This document shows positions 1-11,260 of a DNA stretch of 64,000 bases, piece after piece (positions within the stretch are counted from its first letter, which is position 1; each line of letters opens with the position of its first letter). Source of the DNA: Ceratotherium simum simum (Eukaryota > Chordata > Mammalia > Perissodactyla > Rhinocerotidae); assembly GCF_000283155.1 (NCBI RefSeq), contig NW_004454173.1, forward strand, positions 11,515,528 to 11,579,527, given 5' to 3'. The translations under genes were made by a program, and so were the position numbers. The notes beneath the pieces were generated by a model that was given only the letters and a program-made list of their open reading frames with translations, had not been told where the DNA came from and did no database searches.

Positions 1-170
1 GACAGAGAAAACTGTATTGTGGTTACCAGGGGCAATGGGGGTAGGGGGCAGGCACAAGGGGTGAAGGGAGACATGTATATGGTGATGGACAAACAAAAAT
101 GTACAACCCAAAATTTCACAATGTTAAAAAGTATTAAAACATCAAAAAAAAGTGTAAAAAAAAAAATTTG
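1..170 (+). mobile_element. L1 LINE 3' end, cut by window edge
   Basis: The sequence reads as a mammalian L1 3' terminus: a 'ggttaccaggggcaatggggg' style stretch, then a purine-rich tract, then 'acatgtatatggtgatggac', ending in A-rich sequence. Only the tail is present because the element begins before the window. No coding capacity remains. Confidence 0.6.
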
Positions 171-767
171 TGATTTTTCTCAGGGGATTCACTTTCCTAC
201 TTATGTTTGAGTATGGATATTTAAATGAATTCACATTCCCTGAGACATAATTGGCAATATTTGTGCATGAATTTCACCAGCGCCTCAGCCACCTTGGCAC
301 ATTCACACTTAACTTACTGTCTGTGGGTGAAAAATGGGGTCAATTAAGTGGGTTTTGTGTCCACACCATCTACCAAGTTCACTTATGGGAGCAGGAGCCT
401 AGTATCTTCCAAGGTCTCATTCCTAACAAAGCACAGCAAATACAATGGTGATGGTTCAGCTGCGTGGACTTCTGTCTCGATTTGCTCCACCTCCCAGTGC
501 CATTTTCAGACCTCATCCTTGGGCAGTGGCCCTGCTCCATTCCCAGCCTCCAATATGCCAAAGCCTGAGCACACAGGATTAAGAGCGTAGGAAGGTGGAT
601 CAAAAAGCATTACAAGCAGGGAGTAGATGTTGTCTGGACATTAACACTCTATCTTGAGTACTCCACAAAGTGGATAATCTGTATGTGGACAATCAAGAGT
701 ACCTAAACCTGAAACCTTTGTTCTCTTCCTCTGTGAGTATTTATCAACCCAGAAACTCAAATCAAGG
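171..767. other. Intergenic stretch, no feature seen
   Basis: About 600 bases of unique-looking DNA between two L1 fragments. Short open frames of 60-80 codons occur on both strands, but they show no recognisable domain, splice context or codon bias. I see nothing I can support here. Confidence 0.5.
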
Positions 768-784
768 GGAGAAGATATAATTTA

Positions 785-1442
785 TTTATTTATTTTTTTT
801 ATTGCAGTAACATTGGTTTATAACATTGCAAAAATTTCAGGTGTACATCATTGTACTTCTATTTCTGCATGGACTACATCATGTTCACCACCAAAAATAC
901 TAATTACAACCCATCACCACACACATGTACCGAATTATCCCTTTCACCCTCCACCCTCCCCCCTTCCCCTCTGGTAACCACCAATCCAATCTCTGTCCCT
1001 ATGTGTTTGTTTATTGTTGTTATTATCTACTACTTAATGAAGGAAATCATACGGTATTTGGCCTTCTCCCTCTGACTTATTTCACTTTGCATTATACCCT
1101 CAATGTCCATCCATGTTGTCACAAATGGCTGGATTTCGTCGTTTCTTATGGCTGAGTAGTATTCCATTGTGTATATATACCACAGCTTCTTTATCCATTC
1201 GTCCCTTGATGGGCACTTAGGTTGCTTCCAAGTCTTGGCTATTGTGAATAAGGCTGCAATGAACACAGGGGTGCATGTACCTTTGCAAATTGGTGTTTTC
1301 AAGTTCTTTGGATAAATACCCAACAGTGGAATAGCTGGATCATATGGTAGTTCTATCCTTGATTTTTTGAGGAATCTCCATACTGTTTTCCATAGTGGCT
1401 GCACCAGTTTGCACTCCCACCAGCAGTGTATGAGAGTTCCCT
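785..1442 (-). mobile_element. 5'-truncated L1 insertion with 17-bp TSD
   Basis: Read on the minus strand, this is the end of L1 ORF2 followed by the 3'UTR and an A-rich tail, which appears as T-rich sequence at 785-800. The minus-strand frame at about 1030-1440 carries typical ORF2 C-terminal words such as PLLGIYPKN and WYIYTMEYYSAI. A perfect 17-base target-site duplication, GGAGAAGATATAATTTA, flanks it at 768-784 and 1443-1459. That defines both ends and proves target-primed reverse transcription. About 0.66 kb of a roughly 6-kb element is present, so it cannot move on its own. Confidence 0.9.
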
Positions 1443-1459
1443 GGAGAAGATATAATTTA

Positions 1460-2679
1460 AAAACCAAGTTGTTAATAAGGAATGACAGCTAGAGTTATTA
1501 CAATCAACTAGTTAAACAATTTTGTGTTTATATGATAATTATTGCCAGCATACATGGTCTTGTTAATTGCTTTTGTTAGTGAGCCGTTAGCAAATTCACA
1601 AATATTTTTTTCATAATATTAACCAAAACCTTTGGGAAATTTTCAATAAAGTTTGGGAAAATACTGCAATAAAAGACTCCATTACCTCTGCAAATTCGAC
1701 TCATTTTCTATTCTGTGGAATATTTCTGCAGCTGCTCAACTTCTGTTTGAGTATTTCTTCAGTGCTTTAAAGTCTACAAGAAACTATAATTCAACTAAAA
1801 CATGATTTGTTTTGTAGAGTAACCAGTTCTTATCAAAAACATCATTTTTCCTCATTTTCCTTTGCAACTGGCAAGTTCTATTTTTAAAAGGTTATTTATC
1901 ATTTTCTTTTTGTCAAATGACATATAATCATTTTTATTCAATTTCATGAAGTAAATTGCTATCATTATCCTTATTGCTAGATAAAGAAACCAAGAAACTC
2001 AGAGTTCAAGTAATTTTCCAAAAATCTCATAGAACTCCAAATCTCTTGTTTATTAAAGAGTTTTTTTATCCTGGAAGCAGTGTCTTGTGGTTTTTTTTAA
2101 TTAACAGATTCCCATGATATTTAATGTAGATAATCTATATTATAACCTAATATTTTAAGTCAAGAATTTAGCCCCAAATTATGCTGAGCATATGCAAAGT
2201 AACAACTCTATGCTGCTTGATCTAGTCCATCGTCATCATCCAATCACCAAAGCTCACTTAATTAGGCATCCAGCCCTGGACCTACCACAGCAGAAACTGA
2301 AACAAGTGAAAGCTATAAACCCTTCTCTTGGAAGAGTTTCAAAGCTGTGATGAGCATCATGTTCCATCTCTGACCCCAATCACCGCCTAAGCCTATTTCT
2401 CACGTCCCACCCTTCACCTCTACCAATTACTGCAAGAAATTGATAAGTAGGAGCCTGCCCCGTATGATTGCAGGTGCTTGAAATATTCCCTTCCCTCATT
2501 CCAGAGGTGATATAGGAATTGCTAACTTGTCTCATAACTAAAACAAACCTTAAAATGCAAATGACCCTGGGAGGAGTTAGCTTTTAAGGTAGATCCTTTT
2601 GGCTATAGGAATAAGAAAAAGTCAGTGCCACTTAGTGGCATTTTAATAGCCAAGCAGTTTTTTAAAAAGAGGGTAGCAG
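1460..2679. other. Intergenic stretch, AT-rich, no gene seen
   Basis: AT-rich sequence with no open frame over 60 codons on either strand and no strong repeat signature. I see no supported feature. Confidence 0.5.
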
Positions 2680-2835
2680 GGTGGAGTGGAAAGATCAGTA
2701 GACGTAGAGTCAAAAGACCTGATTCTACTCCCCCTTAACCTCTCTATGCCTCAGTTTTTCTTCTGCAAAATGTTGGCATTGAATGAGTTAGTTTCTAAGG
2801 ACTCTTTCAGCTCTAGCTTTCTATATTTACACTTA
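2680..2835 (+). repeat. MIR SINE fragment
   Basis: The run 'agtcaaaagacctgattctactccc', then 'aacctctctatgcctcagttt', then a TGCAAAATG block follows the core order of the ancient MIR SINE in forward orientation. It is diverged, without visible ends. Confidence 0.65.
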
Positions 2836-2940
2836 TAGTAAGAACATACTAGATGTTCACTATAATAATATTCTTTAAAATGAAAAATTGGAAATCACTT
2901 CAATGTCCATCAAAATGGAATTGGTTAAACCAAGTATGAT

Positions 2941-2978
2941 GTGTATACACACACACATATACATACATATATATACAA
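2941..2978. repeat. (CA/TA)n microsatellite
   Basis: Imperfect alternating purine-pyrimidine run of CA and TA dinucleotides, about 38 bases. Confidence 0.8.
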
Positions 2979-3348
2979 ATTCTATGTAGCCATTCTTTGG
3001 TTCTATATTTATTGATAAGAAAAGATGTCGTGACACACTGTTGACTTTTTTCTTTTAAGTAGGCTTCAAATAATTTCTATTTGATGAAGACATAACATTT
3101 TATATCAGGAAGGGTACTCCTAAAATTCTTAAGTTATTTCTAGATGGTGGGATTTAGAGTAATTCTTATTTCCTTCTCTATTTTTCTATAATATTTAGGT
3201 ATAATAATACCTAATAATCATAATAATCAACAAACATTTTCAATTTGGGAAAAATATAGTAAAATGTAAATAGCAAATATTAGATCCTTTCCCGTGAGCA
3301 AGTTTTGATAGAGAAGAGGGCCAGGGCAAGAACAAAACAGCAACAAAT

Positions 3349-3599
3349 GGGTCTGCCCGGTGGCGCAGCAGTTAAGTGCACGCACTCCGCTGCCGCAGCC
3401 TGGGGTTCGCCAGTTCGGATCCTGGGCGTGCACAGACATACCACTTGTTAAGCCATGCTATGGCGGCGTCCCATGTAAAGTAGAGGAAGATGGGCACGGA
3501 TGTTAGCGCAGGGCCAGTTTTCCTCTAGAAAAAAGGGGAGGATTGGCATCGGATGTTAGCTCAGGGCTGGTCCTCCTCACAAAAAAAAAAAAAAAAAAA
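3349..3599 (+). mobile_element. ERE2/3-type equine SINE
   Basis: tRNA-derived head (GTCTGCCCGGTGGCGCAGC, then GGTTCGCCAGTTCGGATCC at the B-box position) joined to a body with the 'atgggcacggatgttagc' and 'ggattggcatcggatgttagc' modules. It ends in a 19-base A tail at 3581-3599. This architecture is typical of equine tRNA-derived SINEs. The flanking duplication is not clear. Confidence 0.88.
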
Positions 3600-3887
3600 C
3601 ACCAGCAATGAACTAAAGGAAAACAATGTCTAAATATTTTCATCAAAACTCAGAGAATGAAATAAATATGTGCCATGAAGGTAAAGAGCTGTTCTTATTA
3701 CACAAACTGGGCACAGCTGATCTGTTTTTCTCGGTGATACCATCACCAGTGTGGGAAATGAATTCCTCTGACCCGTGCTCACTTCCTCACCAGTCCATCC
3801 CTCCTCACCAGTCCATCCCATGCACAAAGGGAAGATTTGTCATGCCATCAGACTGCCCGTTGGATCCAATCCAAGGCTAACCGTTTT

Positions 3888-4132
3888 TTGGTTTTTGTGT
3901 TTCTTTGCTGAGGAAGATTCACTCTAAGTTAACATCTGTCACCAATCTTCCTCTTTTTGCTTGAGGAAGATTCGCCCTGAGCTAACATCTGTGCCAATCT
4001 TCCTCTATTTTGTATGTGGGGCACCGCCACAGCATGGGCTCTGACAAGTGGTGTAGGTCCACACCCGGGAACCAAACCTGGGCCACCAAAGCAGAGCACA
4101 CTGAACTTAACCACTAGGCCGCTGGGCCAGCC
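3888..4132 (-). mobile_element. ERE SINE, minus orientation, with TSD
   Basis: On the minus strand it begins GGGGCTGGCCCAGCGGC and ends in an A-rich tail. The 'gaggaagattggcacagatgttagct' tail module is present twice in tandem, which is normal for this SINE type. Near-identical 17-base duplications (CCAAGGCTAACCRTTTT) lie at 3871-3887 and 4133-4149 and differ at one base. Confidence 0.88.
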
Positions 4133-4149
4133 CCAAGGCTAACCATTTT

Positions 4150-5248
4150 GTGACAGGATTAATCCCATAACTTTATTTTCTTTACTACAGTGCTTTAATT
4201 ATTTGAGTTTCCTAAGGTTGCCTAATCAATCTTGATAAGTACACTTAATCACTCAAAACAAATTTGAAAAGATGCAGCACTAATTATTAGAAGATAGATT
4301 AAATCAAATAGGGATTCACTCATGATAAGTCAGCATAAGAGGAAGAATAAGCCTCCTAAATACAAAATGGTGAATGACAGTTTTGACCCAAGTTGAAAAT
4401 TGGTAAGAAAACAAAATCTTGCGGGAGATCGTAAATACAGGTCAATACTGTAGTTGTTGTCATTCAAAAAGTCTGGGGTGTGGTTGCAACACCCAGCAGG
4501 AGGATCTCATTGTGGGGTGGGAGATCTGTGAGTCCAAGCCAGCAAAGTTTCCAAAACACTCTACTTGAGGGACCCTTCGGTTGCCAACTTCAACTATTAG
4601 TTCCATATCATTACCTTGTCACCAATTGTATCGTGACTTCCATGCTAAAATTATATTCTTTGATTCAATCTGGGGGGTCAACGGCTATATAGGTTAATTA
4701 TCCAGGAGCTAAAGAGGGCAACTGGGAGAGGAGCTATGCTCACAAGGAAGAGAATTTCTAAGGTTCAGACCCAGAGGAGCTCAGGAAGTCAACAGGTCTT
4801 CGCCTGCAGAAAGTGCTGGAGGTACGTAGGGGTCATGGTGGGAGACTAAATGAATCACTTTAAGTCAAGGACAGCCTATATATAATTAAGGGTAGTATGT
4901 TTTATGAATGTATTTATTATTTATTTTATTTATCATATTCTGCCACCTGAAAGGATTTTTGAGGAGGTTCTTGTATTTTATTTACTAGAGCAGCTTCAAG
5001 TATTAGTCTTCTTTTCCCAACTAGGTTATATAATGCCTGATACTTAAAAGCATGTCTTCAGTTTCTTTTCTATTGCCCAAGCAGCCTGGTATAATGTTGA
5101 ACAATGATAGATTGGCATACATAAAAATGATACTGAAGACTTTGGCAATCAGCATAAGTACATACTTACTACTGGTTGCTTTAATTAATAATGCGACGTT
5201 ACAGATTTTAGCTCTTCTTCCAGATCCCACAGAAAACATGGTGACCTT
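4150..5248. other. Intergenic stretch, no gene seen
   Basis: Non-coding, AT-rich sequence. Short open frames on both strands near 5020-5255 overlap each other and have no recognisable content. No repeat family is confidently assigned. Confidence 0.45.
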
Positions 5249-5346
5249 AGGGTGACCATATGTCCCAGTTTACCTAAGACAATCCTGGTTTACACCTGTT
5301 GTCCCGGCAGAACCATTAATAGTGTTCCCTTGCACTCTCAAAAATG
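5249..5346 (+). repeat. Fossil DNA-transposon-like repeat, copy A
   Basis: Begins AGGGTGACCATATGTCCCAG and runs to 'tgcactctcaaa'. A related, diverged copy lies in opposite orientation at 10903-11020. The terminal GTGACCATAT motif suggests an old non-autonomous DNA transposon. I cannot name the family with certainty. Confidence 0.5.
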
Positions 5347-5656
5347 TACAAATTATATAATGACCCTATTGATCAGGCATCACTAAGAGGCTTCCCAGTA
5401 AATTCCAATATACAAAAAGTAATTTGGCTTTAGCAGTAAATGAAAGCTTTGTGGCAAAAGACAACCACAAAGTACAAAGTTAAGATTACATTATTAACTA
5501 CTTGCTTTTTCCTAAGACAATATATCTCTATATAAATTTAAGTCAACTCTGCCCTCTACTGTCTTATGACAGTATTATGACATCATGAAGAGAGCACTGT
5601 TTTTTAGCTTCATTGGCTGAAGCTGATTGCATTAGTTCTGTTGATTACTTTAGAAG

Positions 5657-5825
5657 GCTGGTCCTCAACCTTGCCGGCTGCTATATTAGCTTTTAAAAAT
5701 CTCCATTGCCTATGCTGCACCCCTGACCAATTAAATCAGAATCTCTGGGGATGAGACCCAAGTGTGAATTTTTTTAAAGCTCCCTAGTTGCTACCAATGT
5801 ACAGCAAAGGTTGAAAACCACTGCT
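5657..5825 (+). repeat. MER5-type (hAT) DNA transposon fossil
   Basis: The left end reads 'ctggtcctcaaccttg' and the right end 'aaggttgaaaaccactgc'. These are near inverted complements, as in MER5-family hAT elements. The middle carries the usual 'attaaatcagaatctctggg' block. Confidence 0.7.
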
Positions 5826-6566
5826 TAGAATGTCAGATCAAATAGTCTGTTGTGGTTCATTTCATTTTTTGATTCCACAGCCCAGATTATACTACACTCC
5901 TAAGATATCTGGAGAAGCCTTGGAGATTGGAGGTAAAAGATGAGTGCATCTTGACAAATGTACATCACTGCTGGAAAAACGGCATTAAAAAACATTCTAA
6001 GGGATGGTGCTTCCTTGGATATAAAAATATTTTTTTACTTATAGTAATGATCTGGACAGTATCTACTAGGAAATCAGTCTGTTCAGCCATCAGCTTTGAT
6101 GCCACAGCTCAGCCCTAATTCTCTAATTGTTGGAATTATGTGCTGAAGAAGCTCCAAGATAGCAGAGAACGTTGGACCAGAAGATGGAAGCAAATGAGGT
6201 AGAGCTCATTGCATTAAATGACTATTTTCTTTTTCTCGAATGTTCAGAGAGTTGTTAATGGAGTTTATCATATGGAAAAGAACTGATGTGAAAGCCCAGG
6301 AAATCTGCTGGAGTAGAAGTTGCACTAATTAGAACATTAACTAAATTAAGTCACAGGGGAGAAGTGAATCCCAAAGGGAATAAGAGAGAAAGGAGAAAGA
6401 CACAAAAAATTCATTAATAATCAGCAAGAGAGAGAGAGCTTTTACAGAATATTAACCAAGAGGCAGGTTTTTAATAATAAGCCAGAAGTTTACTTCCCAC
6501 CCACTTTTTCTAAAGTTCACTAGGAAAAACTAATGGATCTAGTGTCTGAGACTTGGCCCTGCTAGA
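5826..6566. other. Intergenic stretch, no gene seen
   Basis: No long open frame, splice-supported exon or recognisable repeat apart from a short AG-rich run near 6425-6440. Confidence 0.45.
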
Positions 6567-6581
6567 AGAGATTTTATTCTT

Positions 6582-6813
6582 TTTTTAACAATGAATCCAA
6601 ACACCGGTTTTTATTTTTTTATTTTTTTTGCTGAGGAAGATTGGCCCTGAGCTAACATCTGTGCCCATCTTCCTCTATTTTGTATGTGGGACACTGCCAC
6701 AGCATGGCTTGATGTGTGGTGCATATGTCCGTGTGGGAGATACGAACCTGTGAACCCTGGGATGCTGAAACGGAGAGCACAAACTTAACCACTACACCAC
6801 CAGGCCGGCCCCC
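6582..6813 (-). mobile_element. ERE SINE with TSD and apparent 3' transduction
   Basis: Minus-strand ERE SINE, starting GGGGGCCGGCC at the right end. Perfect 15-base duplications (AGAGATTTTATTCTT) lie at 6567-6581 and 6814-6828. On the plus strand the poly-T tail at about 6606-6629 is followed outward by about 21 bases of non-SINE sequence (6587-6607) and then a second T run before the left duplication. This arrangement is expected if the source transcript read past its own A tail into flanking DNA. Confidence 0.85.
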
Positions 6814-7299
6814 AGAGATTTTATTCTTCTTAAAACAAACTCTTAACCCAAACTGTGGGATCAGCCAGAAGTGTTGGCACAAGAAAGAAGGAATCACTTG
6901 GGAATTTTGATATTGAGCATCAAGGTAAAAATCCCCTGTGAGAACAGCAGAGGCCTCCTAATACTAAAAGGAGGCGAGAGGAAGATGTGTGTGACAGATG
7001 GTGAGGTCCTTATACACCACGTCTGGGATTGCATTATTCAGTTCTTCAATCCAGCCAAAAGCAAGACTCTCAGTATAAATGGGGACAAAGTAGAGGCTTC
7101 GGAACTACAATAGGAATCATTCTGAATGATTCTATCTGTGCTGGTTCTATTGTCTGTGGAACAACTACTGATACTTTTCAAAATTCCTCTGCAAGAACTG
7201 AATGGGGACAAAGTAAAAACGTTTCCATAGATGTATTGATTCATAAGAATGGTTCTTACTCTTTTCTGGGTAACAGACCCCTGTGAGTATATGATGAAA

Positions 7300-7746
7300 G
7301 CTATGCCCTTGAGGGCATTAAGCTAAGTGAAATAAGTCAGACAGAGAAAGACAAATACCGTATGATCTCACTTATATATGGAATCTAAAAAAAAAAAACA
7401 AAAACCAAGCTCATAGATACAGAGAACAGATTGGTAGTTGCCAGAGGTGGGAGGTGGGTGAAATGGGTGAAGGGGATCAAAAAGTACAAACTTCCAGTTA
7501 TAAAATAAATAATCATGGGGACGTAGTGTACAGCATGGTGACAATGGTTAATAATACTGTATTGCATACTTTAAAGTTGCTAAGAGAGTAGATCTTAAAA
7601 GTTCTCATTACAAGAAAAAAATTTTGTAACTCCGTATGATGACGGATGTTAACCAGACTTATTGTGGTGATCATTCAATAATATCGAATCATTATGTTGT
7701 ATACCTGAAACTAATATAATGTTATATCAATTATATCTCAATAAAA
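7300..7746 (+). mobile_element. L1 LINE 3' end
   Basis: Carries the well-known L1 ORF2/3'UTR junction wording 'taagtgaaataagtcagacag' and 'gtatgatctcacttatatatgg', followed by the 3'UTR and a terminal CAATAAAAAA. It is 5'-truncated and non-coding. Confidence 0.85.
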
Positions 7747-8059
7747 AACCAGAACCCTTGATTTATAAAATAACCTTCTGCAAATAGATTTATCATTAAA
7801 ATTATTATTATAAAACATTTATTAAGAGCTTATGTACACAAATCTTTAAGTTGAGCATTACATACATACTAAGTTAAACAATAAAAAGTTCCTGTCTTCT
7901 AGGTACTTATAATCCAACATATAATGTCATTATAGCCATGTAAAGGACATGCAGTTGCTACATTGAAAAATAAAAGGATTTGCATCTTTATAGGAAGGGG
8001 TAAGGACATGTTGAGAGGTGGTAGGTAAAGGCAGAGTTATTTAAGGCTCATAACCTCTT

Positions 8060-8860
8060 TTCAATAGTCAGGGAATTTTTTTAAAAAATGTAATGAATGC
8101 CCCCAGTGCAAGGCATAGTACTAGACCCTAGAGGAAATCAACAATGAGGACAATATGATCTTTGTCCTCAGACTGCATTCACTCTAGTAGGGCGGAGACA
8201 GGAGAAGCGCACAAATGACTCTAATATAATGCAGAATTTGGTAAATGCCATATAAAAATTACAAACAAAATATTTGGAGGAAGGGTTCAGACAGCAAGAT
8301 CACAGTTAACAGCACATGAAAAATGACCCCCACACCTCTTTCAACCTTCCTTTCTCTGTGAATCCCCTGTTGTTTTCATAGGGAAATTTCACGTGGCCAC
8401 TCCAGATTGAAAGACCAAGTGACTCTCTCTTTTTCATGCCTATAAATCAATTTGAGTATAAGAAAATTGTGGAAATTAAGACAGAAGAAGTAAACCAAAG
8501 CCATATTGTGGCTGGCTTTGAAAGCCAGGATGAGAAGCCTGTACCTAATTCAGTGGACAATGGGAACTTGTTGAAAGCTTTTAAGCAAGGCACAGATAGG
8601 ATGGAAACTGTGTTTTAGGAAAATTAATCTGGCAGCAGTGTATACAAGAGCTGGAGTGGAGAGAGATGGGAGACAGGCTATTACATAAGCAAGGTGAGAA
8701 GTAATTGGAGCCTGAACTAGGATGGTGGCTGAGGAAACGAAAGCACAGTAGATGTCAGGCTGGGAAATTTGTAGGCCACTGAGGATTTTTTAACTGGGAG
8801 TTTGACTGGGAGATTTTTTAACTGGGAGGGGGATTTAGAGAACCCTCAACAAAACAAAGC
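8060..8860 (+). repeat. Ancient interspersed repeat, family not named
   Basis: Shows an ordered set of blocks ('gcaaggcatagtactagaccc', 'ctcagactgcattcactctag', 'aaaattaatctggcagcagtg', 'aactaggatggtggctgagg'). Related blocks recur near 14215-14720, 20340-21050 and 62010-62400. It is probably an old LINE or long DNA-element relic. An open frame at 8436-8618 within it is not a recognised gene. Confidence 0.45.
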
Positions 8861-9382
8861 AAACTTCCTCAGTATTTTAGAGATCTTCTCTCCTAACCTA
8901 AATGTCTGCCCCAGCTATAAATACACATAGTTTCTGCCTGAACAGAAAGGGGCCCAGCTCTGTGGAAGAGATTAGATCCATTTTATTCACCCGTTGATGT
9001 CTACCTGTTGAATCCTCTATCAGTTTTTTTTCCTACCTGTATTTTCTTCCTCCCTTGCTCTAGTAAGCTTCTTGCTTGGAATTCAGAGAAAAAAAGGTAC
9101 TGTGAGCAATTTGAAAAATCAGAATGTATTCTAAGCAAATAAAGTGCTATTTACAGTCCAATAAAGAACATAAATTCCTTATCATAACCTTTAAAAAGTC
9201 CTTCCTTCATCCTGGTTTTTACTTTGAACTTTCATCATATTTTTTTCCTCCCTTTACTGCCAGATTTCTCACAAGATCAGCCTTCATTCATTGTGTCCCT
9301 TGAATCACTATCTTTCATCCCTTAATCCTTGTAACATGGAGCCCATCATGTTACACAGCTACAAGAAAATCTTTCCCTCCAC
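8861..9382. other. Intergenic stretch, no gene seen
   Basis: No supported exon or clear repeat. Confidence 0.4.
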
Positions 9383-9678
9383 ATTATGCTAAGCGAAATA
9401 AGTCAGAGACAGCCAAATACTGTATGATCTCATTCATAAGTGGAAGATAAAAAGAACAACAACAAACAAACATACAGATACAGAGATTAGATAGGTAGTT
9501 ACCAGAGGGGAACAGGGGAGGAAGGAGGGCAAAAGGAATAAAAGGGCAGATGTGTACGGTGATGGATGGTAATTAGTCTTTGGGTGGTGAACATGATGTA
9601 ATCTACACAGAAATTGAAATATAATGATGTACACCTGAAATATATATAATGCTATAAACCAGTTACCTCAATTTAAAG
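9383..9678 (+). mobile_element. L1 LINE 3' end
   Basis: Another 5'-truncated L1 tail: 'attatgctaagcgaaataagt', 'actgtatgatctcattcataag', a G-rich 3'UTR tract, 'gatgtacacctgaaatatatat', then a degenerate A-rich end. It resembles the copy cut off at the window start. Confidence 0.8.
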
Positions 9679-9989
9679 AAAGGTAAAATCATTCCCTCCA
9701 AAGACCCCACGTCATCCTCATCACCAAAAACTATGAATTTTCTCAGTCTTAGTCCTCCCTGACCTCTTTCCAACATTTGGCTCTTTAGGTCAACCTCGCA
9801 AGCTTGACATTTTCTTTTCCTTTGGTCCTCTTGACTAGACACTGTCCTGTTTCCTTCCACCTCTGGGCCTCTCGTCTGCTATCTTTGCAAGCTGTATATA
9901 TTCCTACTTTACACAATATAACTGCAACCCAAGTGATAACATTGGGCTGTCTGCTATTTATGATCTTGAAGGAGAAAACTTTTTTCATT

Positions 9990-11260
9990 CAATTGTTCAA
10001 CACTCCACAGAATTTCTAAATCTACATCTCTAGCTATGACCACCTGTCTCAGCTCCAATTTAATATTTCCTGCTGGATATTTCCAAATGGATGTCTCAAA
10101 CTCATCATGTCTGGAGGAGAGCTCATCGTTTTCACCAAAAAGCTAACTTCTCTCAACTCTCCCACATTCATCAATGTACCATCATTTCCGCAGTACTCAA
10201 GTTCTAAGTCTTGAGTCGTTCTTGATCATTCCCTCTCCTTGCATAGATAGCTAGTTACCACACTTCATCAACCCTGCCTTTGCAAACTCTCTCATGTCTA
10301 CCTCTTCACATCCCTTTCTACTGCCACTACTGCAGACTCTAATCACGTCTCTCTTGGGCATTTCCAACACTTTTGGAACTGGTTCTTCTCCTTATCTCTT
10401 CTCCTTTCCATACATTGAACACTTTAGTTGGGAATATCAATCTTCCAAAACCATTTTCTTGTAGGTATCATTCCCTGCTCAAAACTCTTCAGTTAAATTC
10501 CAATCCACTATGGGATAAAATTTAAATTTCTTAATCTGGCATTTAATATCCTCTACTATCTGTTCTTTTCTTGCTTCTATTCTTATCTCACACAAATCTT
10601 CTACACAAATATGACATACCCTTAGAGGCGATGTTGCACAATCCAGAGGGCACCGTTCACAGATAACATAATATGAACGGTCTCCTCTGGAGCTGTGCCA
10701 TAGCCACACATCTTTATTTCCACTTCCGTTTTGGTACCTTTGTTCTTGATATTCTCCCATAGAATGCTCTCCTCTTGCATCTGCCCTAACTCTTCCTTCA
10801 AGGCCCAACTCAAGTTCTACCAGCTCCGTGAACTCCCCACCTACTGCCCTAGCCATTGATAATCACTACCTCCCCTTAATTCCTAGACCACTGGTCTGTA
10901 CATAAAGTGACCATATAATTTACCATCCAAACTGTGATGTTTGAGAGTGAAAGGGGACACAATTACTCTGGAATGACAGGAATAAACTGGGACCATCCAG
11001 GACAAACTGAGGCATATGATCAGTTTCTTATTTATTACTCATTTGGCGTTCAGTATGTGTTATCTGGCAGTTTTTATTTGTGTGTTAAAATGCATACATG
11101 TATTTAATGTACATGCCTCATCTCCTCAAGACAGTAAATCCTCTGAGTAAAATCATGTATTCTCTGTCTTTGCTCACCTGGTGCCTGGCCAGCATCTTAA
11201 ACATAATATACACTAAAAATTGTTTGCTCATTGTGATGATATATTTACTGTTATTTAGGA
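9990..11260 (+). repeat. L2 LINE relic, interrupted
   Basis: Contains L2-like 3' wording: 'cattccctgctcaaaactcttc', 'gggataaaatttaaa', and after an interruption 'gacagtaaatcctctgag'. It is broken at 10903-11020 by a younger DNA-transposon-like fragment. Open frames inside it (for example minus 10479-10856 and plus 11098-11547) are not recognised genes. Confidence 0.55.
10903..11020 (-). repeat. Fossil DNA-transposon-like repeat, copy B
   Basis: In reverse complement it aligns by eye with 5249-5346. Shared pieces are the CAGTTT start, 'cctgtyrttcc' and 'cactctcaaa', and it ends with a GTCACTTT-like terminus. It appears to sit inside an L2 relic. The family is not named. Confidence 0.5.

Noticed and set aside
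1030..1467. 145-codon minus-strand open frame
   Set aside because: It is the C-terminal part of L1 ORF2 in a 5'-truncated insertion bounded by a 17-base duplication, not a host gene.
10479..10856. 125-codon minus-strand open frame
   Set aside because: It is antisense to an L2 relic, with no known domain.
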